From Cytobacillus solani (GTDB lineage Bacteria > Bacillota > Bacilli > Bacillales > Cytobacillaceae): 64,000 bases of DNA. Every line of letters begins with the position of its first letter. Positions within the stretch are counted from its first letter, which is position 1. Below, in pieces: positions 8,737-16,767 of the stretch. The notes below the pieces were generated by a model, which ran no database searches, was not told where the DNA came from, and was given only the letters and a program-made list of their open reading frames with translations. A program made the position numbers and the translations under genes. The stretch spans positions 676,361 to 740,360 of the forward strand of contig NZ_LJIX01000006.1 in NCBI RefSeq assembly GCF_001420595.1, given 5' to 3'.

Positions 8737-10419
8737 TTGAGTAAACAATGGGATTCCAGTTTTGATGTGGTAGTCGTTGGATCAGGAGCAGGAGGATTGA
8801 CTGCAGCTTTAACCGCTAGATTGCGAGGGCTTTCTGCGATAGTTGTGGAAAAAACAGAGCTTTTTGGAGGTTCAACGTCTAAATCCGGTGGCACGGTATG
8901 GGTGCCTAATAACCTCTATCTTAAAGAGGCTGGGGTAGAGGACTCCTACGAGCAAGCAAGTGCTTATATGGATGCAGCCATAGGTAATCGTGTGCCCAAA
9001 TCCTTAAAGGATGCTTACCTACGTAGAGGTCCGGAGATGATAAAGTACCTCCATGAAAATACAGAACATGTTAGATGGGAATATACCCCTGGATATTCTG
9101 ATTATTATCCTGAGCTTCCTGGCGGAAATCCGAATGGGCGGGCAATGGAAGCACAGCTGTTTGATCTCAATAAACTAGGAGAAGATGAAAAGAATTTGAG
9201 AAAAGCTGGACTGCCAACGAAAGGGATGGTGCTAAAGTCTAGTGAATTTCATAAAGTGAATATGATTACAAGGACTTGGATTGGAAAAACAACATCATTG
9301 AAAGTAGGCATGCGCCTTATTCGAACGAAGCTTAGTTCATATAAGCCTACCACTCTTGGAGAGGCACTTGTTGCGCGATTATATACTTCGTTAAAAGAAG
9401 CTGGCGGGGAGGTCTGGCTGTCAACTCCTTTTCATGATCTTATATTCGAAAATAATCGTGTGTCAGGCATTGTCGTTGAACAAAAGGGGAAGAAAATGAA
9501 AATCGAAGCAAAGCATGGGGTCATTTTCGCCTCTGGAGGTTTTTCACACAATCGTAAGCTTCGTGAAAAATACTTGCCGCAGCCAACGAAAACAGATTGG
9601 ACCTTATCATCCGAAGGGCAAACGGGTGATATCATTGAAGCGAGCCGTAAATTAGGTGCAAAATTGGATTTAATGGATAAGATGTGGGGAACGCCAACAT
9701 CCATTCCACCTGGTACTCCAGCCTTTATGCCTGTTGCTGAACGTGCAACACCAGGTCTGATTATTGTGAACAGTAAAGGGGAGCGTTATTTAAATGAATC
9801 AGTCCCTTATCATGAGTTTGTTGATAAAATGTATGAAAACAACCAATCAGAGGCAACAACTGTTCCTTCTTGGATGATATTTGATCAAACCGTGAAAAAA
9901 CGATACCTGGTCTTTGGCATCATGCCGGGACAATCATTCCCAAAAACATGGGCAGAAACAGGGTATTTAAAGGTAGGGCATACACCGGAGGAATTAGCTG
10001 AAGGCATCGGGATTTCACCGAAGAAACTTGCGGCAACCATAAAACGCTTTAATAAATTTGCCGTTGATGGCAAAGATCAAGACTTTAAGCGTGGGGAAAG
10101 CGCTTATGACCGCTACTACGGGGATCCAACCTTGAAAAATCCTAATCTAGCTCCATTGGAAAAAGCACCTTTCTATGCGATTCCAATTTATCCTGGAGAT
10201 ATAGGGACAAAAGGCGGTTTAGTTACGGATGATTTGGCAAGGGTTATGCAAGAAAACGGGCAGCCGATCCAAGGACTATATGCAACTGGAAATTGTGCGG
10301 CCTCTGTTATGGGAGAAACGTATCCTGGACCTGGTGCAACGATCGGTCCATCGATGGTGTTTGGCTATGTAGCAGCCAGTGAAATGGCTGCTGTTGCGGC
10401 TAGACTGAAAGAGGCATAA
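8737..10419 (+). CDS. FAD-dependent 3-ketosteroid dehydrogenase-like flavoprotein
   Basis: This 560-residue protein begins with an FAD-binding Rossmann motif (GSGAGG, residues 15-20), followed by the GGSTSKSGG loop typical of the fumarate reductase/KstD flavoprotein group. The C-terminal segment with TYPGPGATIGPSM and YVAAS is the second FAD-contact region of 3-oxosteroid 1-dehydrogenases. Family members introduce a double bond next to a keto group using FAD. True steroid activity in a Bacillaceae host is uncertain; a related cyclic ketone or enoate could be the substrate. The start is TTG 8737, supported by GGGGAGG at 8721-8727. It is divergent from a TetR gene and ends at a strong terminator. 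Confidence 0.8.
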   Translation: MSKQWDSSFDVVVVGSGAGGLTAALTARLRGLSAIVVEKTELFGGSTSKSGGTVWVPNNLYLKEAGVEDSYEQASAYMDAAIGNRVPKSLKDAYLRRGPEMIKYLHENTEHVRWEYTPGYSDYYPELPGGNPNGRAMEAQLFDLNKLGEDEKNLRKAGLPTKGMVLKSSEFHKVNMITRTWIGKTTSLKVGMRLIRTKLSSYKPTTLGEALVARLYTSLKEAGGEVWLSTPFHDLIFENNRVSGIVVEQKGKKMKIEAKHGVIFASGGFSHNRKLREKYLPQPTKTDWTLSSEGQTGDIIEASRKLGAKLDLMDKMWGTPTSIPPGTPAFMPVAERATPGLIIVNSKGERYLNESVPYHEFVDKMYENNQSEATTVPSWMIFDQTVKKRYLVFGIMPGQSFPKTWAETGYLKVGHTPEELAEGIGISPKKLAATIKRFNKFAVDGKDQDFKRGESAYDRYYGDPTLKNPNLAPLEKAPFYAIPIYPGDIGTKGGLVTDDLARVMQENGQPIQGLYATGNCAASVMGETYPGPGATIGPSMVFGYVAASEMAAVAARLKEA

Positions 10420-10450
10420 TAGCCGGTAAGTATATTTAATCTTTAGTATA

Positions 10451-10494
10451 TTCAATAAAAAATGGGGAGCTCAGGCTCTCCATTTTTTATTGAA
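10451..10494. terminator. Long bidirectional-looking intrinsic terminator
   Basis: A nearly perfect 20-base inverted repeat (TTCAATAAAAAATGGGGAGC and its complement) surrounds a 4-base loop, with A and T runs on both sides. It terminates the flavoprotein transcript. Confidence 0.85.
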
Positions 10495-10602
10495 TGCAGG
10501 GGTAAGGTTTCTATTTTAATAAGAACTCCTGAAAATAAAGGATTTCCTTGTTTTTTAAAGAATAAGGTTACTAAAAGAGAGACTATATAAGAGGAGTTCA
10601 AA

Positions 10603-11235
10603 ATGAATAATAAATGGAATCAAATAATCTATAAAGCTTGGTCGCCATTCTATGACCGTTTTTTCAACAAAGGTATGTTTTTAAAAGCAAGAAAAGAAGT
10701 ATTTAAGGATATAGAATTTATTAATGGAGAAAAAGTTCTCTTTGTGGGCTGTGGCACAGGTGCTGATTTAGTATATGTTCCATACAATAATATTAAGATA
10801 ACAGCCATAGATTATTCTAGTGACATGCTTGACAAGGCAAAGGAAAAATTTCCCCATATAAATATTACATTTCTGCAAATGGATGCGCAAAACCTAACAT
10901 TTCCTGATGAAACGTATGACATCGTAATTGCAAGTTTACTTCTTTCTGTTGTTCCGAATCCGCAAAAGTGTATGGAAGAGATGATTAGAGTAGTAAAACC
11001 TAAGGGAAGAATAATAATTTTTGATAAATTTATCCCTAAGAACGAAGAGCTATCACCAATTAAAAAAGCTGTAAGACCGCTTATCTCCATGCTAGGTACA
11101 GATATTGGAATCAATTTTGAGAAATTATCCGAGCCTTTTGTAAAGCAACTATCCATTCAAACTGATATTCCTATTATGTTAAATGGGATGTATAGAAAGA
11201 TTATAAGTATGAAAATTCCAGATGCAAGAGAATAA
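10603..11235 (+). CDS. Class I SAM-dependent methyltransferase
   Basis: The 210-residue protein has the SAM-binding motif I VGCGTGAD (residues 48-55), an acidic motif II region (ITAIDYSSDML) and a motif after strand 4 (DIVIASLLLSVVP). This is the UbiE/methyltransferase-11 fold. It transfers a methyl group from SAM to an unknown acceptor; family members include quinone, phospholipid and small-molecule methylases. The protein is cytoplasmic or loosely membrane-bound. ATG 10603 follows GAGGAG. Its stop is 67 bases before the next gene, and the two could share a transcript. Confidence 0.85.
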   Translation: MNNKWNQIIYKAWSPFYDRFFNKGMFLKARKEVFKDIEFINGEKVLFVGCGTGADLVYVPYNNIKITAIDYSSDMLDKAKEKFPHINITFLQMDAQNLTFPDETYDIVIASLLLSVVPNPQKCMEEMIRVVKPKGRIIIFDKFIPKNEELSPIKKAVRPLISMLGTDIGINFEKLSEPFVKQLSIQTDIPIMLNGMYRKIISMKIPDARE

Positions 11236-11302
11236 TTCTATTACTTTGTACATAATATTACTCATAGTACGTATGGTTTTGCTAGAGATTGAGGTGATTT
11301 TT

Positions 11303-11866
11303 TTGAAAAAAAGTATTCCAGTTCTCTCATTCATTTTTTGCTTATTATTAATAGGCACTTTTCCTTCTATGGCCAGCGCTTGCTCGTGTGCAGAATTACC
11401 TAGTGTAGAAACTGAATTTGAAAATTCGAGAGCGGTTTTCAGTGGAAAAGTTATCGATATAAGAGAAAAAGGAAGTTTAAAAGGATATCGATCAAAGTCT
11501 GTTCTTTTTGAAGTAAAGAACACCTGGAAGGGTGTAAACCAATCACAAATAATCATAACTACTGGTCAAGGCGGAGGTGACTGTGGAATTGATTTTAAAG
11601 AAGGAGAAGAATATCTGGTTTACGCAAATGATTCCACCATGTATGGTAAAAAAACACTTGTATCAATCATATGTGATCGAACAAATGATTTGAAATCTTC
11701 ACAGGAAGACTTGGAAATACTAGGCGAAGGACGAGCACCTACTGAAACAATTGATTTTAGGGATAAGCAAAATGGAAGTCAATGGTTTATATTGGGTGGA
11801 GGCGTTTTAGTCATTGGTATTATAGGAATCTACCTTTTAATGAGACGAAAAAAAATAAATAATTAA
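11303..11866 (+). CDS. Secreted, C-terminally anchored CSC/NTR-like protein
   Basis: This 187-residue protein has a signal peptide (residues 1-26), followed directly by C27-S-C29, the TIMP/netrin-like (NTR) opening in which the mature N terminus is a cysteine. More cysteines at GGDCG and SIICD could pair with these two. A C-terminal hydrophobic helix (about 160-178) with an RRKK tail anchors it in the membrane; there is no LPXTG motif. TTG 11303 is chosen because GAGGTGATT lies upstream and the signal peptide then begins MKKS; the open frame reaches back to 11222 inside the methyltransferase gene. Bacterial members of this group have no established function. A lipobox reading (ASAC) is possible but weaker. 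Confidence 0.7.
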   Translation: MKKSIPVLSFIFCLLLIGTFPSMASACSCAELPSVETEFENSRAVFSGKVIDIREKGSLKGYRSKSVLFEVKNTWKGVNQSQIIITTGQGGGDCGIDFKEGEEYLVYANDSTMYGKKTLVSIICDRTNDLKSSQEDLEILGEGRAPTETIDFRDKQNGSQWFILGGGVLVIGIIGIYLLMRRKKINN

Positions 11867-11912
11867 GAACTTATATATAATAGAAGAAAAAGGCAACTGC
11901 TCAATAACAAAT

Positions 11913-11957
11913 AAATCCACCGCTTCATTATTATCATCATTTGAAGCGGTGGATTTT
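11913..11957. terminator. Convergent intrinsic terminator
   Basis: A perfect 15-base inverted repeat (AAATCCACCGCTTCA and its complement) with a 14-base loop and A/T flanks separates the CSC protein gene from the leftward protease gene and could serve both. Confidence 0.85.
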
Positions 11958-11963
11958 ACTATG

Positions 11964-13361
11964 CTAGTTCGTATGTTCAATAAAATTCTGGGCAAATAAG
12001 TATATTTTTTGTGAGGGCACAGCTAGATTAAGATTTTGCCCATTATCAAACCCTGCGGTGATCAAGCCTACTAGTCTCCCAAACATATCGAGCAAAGCAC
12101 CGCCAGAGCTTCCATTAGAAATCGGTGCAGTGAATTGAATCATGGATAACTGATTAATTTCTCTAAAACCGGAAACAATCCCATCAGAGACAGAATTAAA
12201 TAATCCTAATGGGCTGCCGATGGCGACAATTTTTTGGCCGCGAACTAATTCACCATCTGTCTTAACAATTAAAGGGGAGCAATGTTTATCCACTTTTATT
12301 ATGGCCAGGTCAAATTGCTGGTGATATTTAATGAAATGATCTGTTACATATTCTTCTGTTTCATTTTCATAGAGCACTGAAAAAAGATGCCCGCCTTGAA
12401 CTACATGTAAATTCGTTAAAATATATCCTTTACTATGAATGACCACACCAGAACCGTAGCATACAACCTTATTTTCGTTATCATATACTTTAATCATAAC
12501 AACTGAGTTTGATAGACCAGCCAGCTGTTCATAACTCAGTTCTGCAGCAGGCACCCGGATTTGGATTTGTTTTACAGGATTGGCTATCTTGGGCTGGGAG
12601 ATTATATTTGGCCTAGAAGGCATGGGTGCAATCTCTGCACTTGGTTTAATTGAATAATCAGGTAACTTAATTGGCTCTGAATAGAAATTACTGCATTTAT
12701 ATAATGTGGAGTAAGTTTCGGCTTCAGGATGCAAATGGATAATGTCCTCTTTCGGATTCATATAGCAGATATCACAGCCAAGCTTAGATAAGAAATACAA
12801 AAATAATAATTCATGCTGTTTAATATCACCGATAAAAATGACTTTCGGGGAAGTTCCTGAGTTAGTAAAAAGCTTAGGTAAATAGATTTCCATCCAATGT
12901 AAAAATTTAATGACGAAGTTTTTCGTTAAACTTGGATTCATGTTCGGATGGGTTTGAGTATACATTGAAAGAACCTGCATAAAGGTAAGCTTTTTCGTCC
13001 ACTCAAGGGTGTTATTATGTAATGGGGCACACAGATTTGCATGATAAAGAGAATTTGAGTTGCTAGCAGAAGGTGAAACCACCGTTTGCCAATTCTCCCA
13101 AACATTTGCCAGTCTGTTAATATCATTGTTATTAGATATTCTCTCAAGCCCTTGTAAACGTAAATAAGGAGCAGTGGACATGTGCTGATCAATCTTTAGA
13201 ATCGTTTCTGTGTAATGTTTAATGGATTCAGGAATACCAATATATCTTACAAAAAGAACCTCTTTTGAAACGGACTCTTTTTTATTTATAGTCATAAAAT
13301 CCTCAAGAGGACTATTTGTTGATTTAAGTTTTACCTTTAAAGGCTTTGTTCTTACAATCAT
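11964..13361 (-). CDS. YceG-like region fused to trypsin-like (HtrA-type) protease domain
   Basis: The 465-residue protein has two parts. The N-terminal half (about 35-225) has no membrane segment; the stretch PKVIFIGDIKQHE, then GCDICYMNP and HLHPE, resembles the YceG-like family linked to tellurite/stress (Ter) gene clusters. That half is a tentative call. A proline-rich linker (about 240-265) leads to a chymotrypsin-fold protease with H319 (TNLHVV), D351 (FDLAII) and S419 in NGSSGGAL, a complete catalytic triad. There is no signal peptide and no PDZ domain, so it probably works in the cytoplasm. The start is ATG 13361, preceded by GGAGAATG. The substrate is unknown. The gene has no Ter neighbours here. 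Confidence 0.72.
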   Translation of the reverse strand: MIVRTKPLKVKLKSTNSPLEDFMTINKKESVSKEVLFVRYIGIPESIKHYTETILKIDQHMSTAPYLRLQGLERISNNNDINRLANVWENWQTVVSPSASNSNSLYHANLCAPLHNNTLEWTKKLTFMQVLSMYTQTHPNMNPSLTKNFVIKFLHWMEIYLPKLFTNSGTSPKVIFIGDIKQHELLFLYFLSKLGCDICYMNPKEDIIHLHPEAETYSTLYKCSNFYSEPIKLPDYSIKPSAEIAPMPSRPNIISQPKIANPVKQIQIRVPAAELSYEQLAGLSNSVVMIKVYDNENKVVCYGSGVVIHSKGYILTNLHVVQGGHLFSVLYENETEEYVTDHFIKYHQQFDLAIIKVDKHCSPLIVKTDGELVRGQKIVAIGSPLGLFNSVSDGIVSGFREINQLSMIQFTAPISNGSSGGALLDMFGRLVGLITAGFDNGQNLNLAVPSQKIYLFAQNFIEHTN

Positions 13362-13584
13362 AAATCATTCTCCTGTTTCCAATTATTTGTATAATGTAAT
13401 TATAAGGAAATTATTGAAAAGTTCATAGGCAGAAATTTTAATAAGTAAATATATACAAAGGTATAGGATATTATTCCCGCTACAAAGATTTTATTAGATA
13501 AAGGGGGAGAATGGAATCATCCAAATGGTATATTTTAGGTTTAATATATATTGAAGATATTAATGATGAAAGGAATGGAAGAAG

Positions 13585-14394
13585 ATGAGTATATCGCGCG
13601 AAAAGAGTAAATTTGAGAACAGATTCACAGAAGAAGTAATCGAAATTACAGCTGTTACAGGGGCGTCGGGAATTGGGGCAGGAAGAGGTGGTGGAGCTAA
13701 GCTGTGGAATGCATCCATTCCATTAATTGCATGGAAAAATGTATTATCTACTGAAACGAAAATAGAAGAGTTACGGTTAGAATGGCAAGTGAATGATGAA
13801 GAATGGGAACAATCCAAAGATATTTTGAAAAAGAATACAGTTGTGAGATTACTTGTAAGAAGAGCAGAGAATTCAATGATGCTTGTTAAGGTTTTGGAGA
13901 CAGCATATAAAGATGATGAGTTGGAAATGATTCTGCAGGAATCGTTAAAGCCGGTTTTTTACACGGATGAGGTGTTAGGTAAGTTTGAACTGGATAAAAG
14001 TGTGAAGACTTTTGAAAAGAAAGTATTATGGGCTGGTGAAGAAGGCAATCTGTATTTTGACTGGGATGAAGATGAAAGCGGGATGAAGGCTGCGTTAGAA
14101 ACAGCCTACGCTCTTTTCGAAAATCAAGAGGAATGGAACATGAAAATTAGAAGGTATGCCGCAAAAGAACTGACTGAATTAGCAAATGATTGGCTTCAGG
14201 ATAATGAAGAGGCAGAGATAGACAAGATTACAAATGACATGTTCATGGAACTTATGAAATTAGATTGTATTAGTGTTTATTCAGACGGTGACTTTAATTT
14301 ATTCTTTTTTGATGGGGAGATGTTTTGGGGACATTCGATCATTGTAAGTGGAAATATTAATGGAGATCTTACTTCGGCTGAAATTGCAGGATAA
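13585..14394 (+). CDS. DUF2262 domain protein
   Basis: This soluble 269-residue acidic protein shows, from about residue 120 to the end, the DUF2262 pattern: LGKFELDKSVKTFEKKV, then NLYFDWDEDE, a helical AALETAYALF segment, the SVYSDGDFNLFFFDGEMFWGH strand pair and a final GNINGDL turn. The N-terminal third contains a glycine-rich GASGIGAGRGGGAKLW segment and ELRLEWQVND. DUF2262 proteins are of unknown function and may act in polymorphic-toxin immunity-like roles, which is only an analogy. The ATG at 13585 follows GGAATGGAAG. The gene is monocistronic, divergent from the protease gene and followed by a terminator. Confidence 0.72.
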   Translation: MSISREKSKFENRFTEEVIEITAVTGASGIGAGRGGGAKLWNASIPLIAWKNVLSTETKIEELRLEWQVNDEEWEQSKDILKKNTVVRLLVRRAENSMMLVKVLETAYKDDELEMILQESLKPVFYTDEVLGKFELDKSVKTFEKKVLWAGEEGNLYFDWDEDESGMKAALETAYALFENQEEWNMKIRRYAAKELTELANDWLQDNEEAEIDKITNDMFMELMKLDCISVYSDGDFNLFFFDGEMFWGHSIIVSGNINGDLTSAEIAG

Positions 14395-14486
14395 ATGCAG
14401 GAACAAGAGGACAGGAACCTTGTCCCAGTTAAGGAAAAGGGGGACATGGCTCCTATCCTATGTTCTGTTATATCCCACCCATGAAA

Positions 14487-14516
14487 GAAGCTATTTTAAA
14501 CAATAGCTTCTTTTTT
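14487..14516 (+). terminator. Intrinsic terminator after DUF2262 gene
   Basis: GAAGCTATT and AATAGCTTC form a 9-base stem followed by six T. A separate GGACAGGAACCTTGTCCC repeat lies just upstream at 14409-14426. Confidence 0.75.
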
Positions 14517-14573
14517 ATATTATTTATTCTAACCCTTAAACAATCTAAGTGGAAAATTTTTCAATAATATACG

Positions 14574-14638
14574 TTGACACAACATATTATACGTCATATA
14601 ATATGTCTAACACCAATACTATACGATATATAATATGT
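14574..14638 (+). promoter_or_regulatory. Promoter with PadR operator palindromes
   Basis: TTGACA (14574-14579) and TATAAT (14597-14602) are spaced by exactly 17 bases, a consensus SigA promoter. A perfect inverted repeat, ACATATTATA at 14582-14591 and TATAATATGT at 14597-14606, lies over the spacer and -10 box. The right half, TATAATATGT, recurs at 14629-14638 with an imperfect left arm. The position suits autorepression by the PadR protein encoded immediately downstream. Confidence 0.75.
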
Positions 14639-14669
14639 GCTAATGTATAATACATGGAGGTGTACAGTT

Positions 14670-14990
14670 ATGTCATTTCAGCTTGGTTCCTCTTTGCTTG
14701 ATGCTTGTGTCCTGGCCATATTAGCGAAGGAGGATGCATATGGGTATTCTCTTACACAGCAAGTGCGCGAGGTTATGGATATTTCAGAATCGACACTTTA
14801 CCCTGTTCTGCGAAGGCTGCAAAAAGGTGACTATTTAACAACCTATGATCAGCCTTTTCAAGGAAGAAACCGGCGGTATTATCGAATTACTCCAAGCGGT
14901 CGCTCCAAATATGAGGAGCTGCTTGAGGAGTGGATAGATTATAAGCAAAAAATTGATTCAGTCCTATTAGGGGGAATAAATCATGAGTAG
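14670..14990 (+). CDS. PadR family transcriptional regulator
   Basis: This 106-residue winged-helix protein contains the PadR pattern: an N-terminal LDACVLAILAKEDAYGYSL helix pair, STLYPVLRRLQKGDYL as recognition helix and wing approach, and GRNRRYYRITPSGR as the wing. The usual small PadR length is about 105-110. ATG 14670 follows GGAGGTG; an upstream in-frame ATG at 14637 lacks a ribosome site and lies in the operator region. It overlaps the DUF1700 gene by 8 bases. PadR-DUF1700-DUF4097 operons are common in Firmicutes and are thought to respond to envelope conditions. Confidence 0.92.
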   Translation: MSFQLGSSLLDACVLAILAKEDAYGYSLTQQVREVMDISESTLYPVLRRLQKGDYLTTYDQPFQGRNRRYYRITPSGRSKYEELLEEWIDYKQKIDSVLLGGINHE

Positions 14991-15582
14991 GGAAGAGTAT
15001 TTAAAAGTGCTGCGGCAAAAGCTTAATAAATTGCCGAATGAAGAAATAAACGCAGCCATAGATTTCTATAATGAATATTTTGATGAAGCGGGTGAGGAAA
15101 ATACAGCAGAGGTAATAGCTAAACTAGGTTCACCGGCACTTGTGTCCTCGCAAATTTTAGCGGAATACGCTGTAAAAGGTTTGGATAATGAATCAAGCAC
15201 AGCTAAAAAAGGACTGTCAGCTGTATGGTTCATCATTCTAGCTATTCTCGCATCACCGATTGCTTTACCATTGCTTTTACTTGTTGTTTGTCTTGTATTT
15301 GCTGTAGTGCTGCTTTGTGGAAGCTTTCTATTAACATTCTTCCTTCTAAATGTATCTCTAGCTTTAGCAGGCATTGTTAGCATAGTTGCAGGGTTTGCTG
15401 TGATTACACAGCATTGGCAAACGTCTCTTTTCTTTATTGGCATTGGATTAACAGCTTCTGGAATAGGTATTCTTTTATTCCCTCCACTTGTATTAGTAAC
15501 AAAGAATATAAGTAATTCATTAGCTAAATGGCTGAAAAGGCTTTTCGATAAAATAACACGCAGACGTAAGGAGGGAATGTAA
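14983..15582 (+). CDS. DUF1700 (HAAS-like) membrane protein
   Basis: The 199-residue protein starts with a helical MSREEYLKVLRQKLNKLP segment and a YNEYFDEAG motif, the DUF1700/HAAS signature, followed by four hydrophobic segments between about 75 and 175 and a basic C terminus (KRLFDKITRRRKEG). HAAS-type domains are often found next to PadR regulators and may act as membrane-bound partners that modulate them; this is known only by association. It is coupled to padR by an 8-base overlap and to the next gene by a 1-base gap. Confidence 0.85.
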   Translation: MSREEYLKVLRQKLNKLPNEEINAAIDFYNEYFDEAGEENTAEVIAKLGSPALVSSQILAEYAVKGLDNESSTAKKGLSAVWFIILAILASPIALPLLLLVVCLVFAVVLLCGSFLLTFFLLNVSLALAGIVSIVAGFAVITQHWQTSLFFIGIGLTASGIGILLFPPLVLVTKNISNSLAKWLKRLFDKITRRRKEGM

Positions 15583-15583
15583 A

Positions 15584-16546
15584 ATGAAAACCTCTAGAAA
15601 AACAATGACGATCATTGCGAGCTGCATGATTGTTATGGGAATTATTCTTAGCGTGGCTGGCTTGTCTGCAGGGGCAAGGTTTACCATTACTAATACAAAG
15701 GATGGCTTTCAGGTAATCGGACCAGAGGATCGGATAACGGAAGAATTTTCTTTGCCTTCCTTTAAAAATATAAAGATTGATTTCAAAGATGCAGATGTAG
15801 AGATCATCCCATCATCCGAATATAAAATCGAAATAAAGACATTAAAAGGAATAGAGATTACACATGAAGTAAAGAATGACACACTTATTCTAACAAGTGA
15901 AGATCAAAAGTCTGGCCCGAAATTTTTCCTTAATTTAACTTTAACGAGCACTCCGCAGCCAGCTATTAAGATTTATGTTCCAAAGGACGCAAAATTCTCT
16001 GATATCTCATTAGTGAACAAATTTGGAGATATTCGCTTAGTTGAAATGATAGTGGATAAAATGGACATTTATGCGAACGATGGGGATATTGTAATCAAGG
16101 ATTTGCAATCCGATGAATTAACAATTGAAAATGGGTTTGGAGATATTACAGGAAGCAAGGTGAAAACAGAAAGATTACACGTGGAAATGAATGATGGCGA
16201 TGCGGAATTTAATGGGATAGAAGCAGCTTCAACTGTTTTTAATAATAAGTTTGGTGACATTACCTTCAGAGAATTTACTAGTCAAGAGCTTTCGATGAAA
16301 AGCAATGATGGAGATATCGACATTCAAGGAAAGCTTCTAGGAAATTCCGTCATTCATTCAAGCTTTGGGGACATTGATTTGAAGCTGTCTAATAAAGAAT
16401 CAGAGCTAAGCTACAATATCCGCAATCAATTTGGAGATATTTCAATTAATGATAATAATTTCGAAGCAAAGGCAACGCATAAGGCAAATACTGAACATAA
16501 GCTAGATATCGTTTCTAATGATGGGGATGTTCAAGTTGACTTTTAA
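15584..16546 (+). CDS. DUF4097 beta-strand repeat protein
   Basis: This 320-residue protein has an N-terminal membrane anchor (about 8-30) and then a right-handed beta-repeat body. The repeats alternate with striking regularity between FGDI turns (NKFGDIRLVE, GFGDITGSK, NKFGDITFRE, SFGDIDLK, QFGDISIND) and NDGD turns (ANDGDIVIKD, MNDGDAEFNG, SNDGDIDIQG, SNDGDVQVDF). DUF4097 proteins are predicted beta-helices outside or at the membrane; the function is unknown, with an envelope-stress link by operon context. ATG 15584 follows GGAGGGAA. It is the last gene of the PadR operon and is followed by terminators. Confidence 0.85.
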   Translation: MKTSRKTMTIIASCMIVMGIILSVAGLSAGARFTITNTKDGFQVIGPEDRITEEFSLPSFKNIKIDFKDADVEIIPSSEYKIEIKTLKGIEITHEVKNDTLILTSEDQKSGPKFFLNLTLTSTPQPAIKIYVPKDAKFSDISLVNKFGDIRLVEMIVDKMDIYANDGDIVIKDLQSDELTIENGFGDITGSKVKTERLHVEMNDGDAEFNGIEAASTVFNNKFGDITFREFTSQELSMKSNDGDIDIQGKLLGNSVIHSSFGDIDLKLSNKESELSYNIRNQFGDISINDNNFEAKATHKANTEHKLDIVSNDGDVQVDF

Positions 16547-16555
16547 AAGCACCAC

Positions 16556-16590
16556 GATCCGAGTCTCTTTATTGAGATTCGGATTTTATT
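16556..16590 (+). terminator. Intrinsic terminator of PadR operon
   Basis: Arms ATCCGAGTCTC and GAGATTCGGAT enclose a 6-base loop and are followed by TTTTA, 10 bases after the DUF4097 stop codon. Confidence 0.75.
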
Positions 16591-16625
16591 GATTAATGGA
16601 GTTTTACATAAAGGATTTTGATTTA

Positions 16626-16663
16626 AAATGGACGTGCTCATATGAGCACGTCCATTTTTTTTT
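16626..16663 (+). terminator. Second strong intrinsic terminator
   Basis: A perfect 15-base inverted repeat (AAATGGACGTGCTCA and complement) with a 2-base loop is followed by nine T. It insulates the next operon from the PadR operon. Confidence 0.85.
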
Positions 16664-16767
16664 GTATATGACACCTGTCATAAAAAACTCCTGATAAGTG
16701 TGAATATTGATTCCTTATTTTCACAGTTAAAATAAAATTATCAAATCAGGAAAGGAAATGGAAATGG

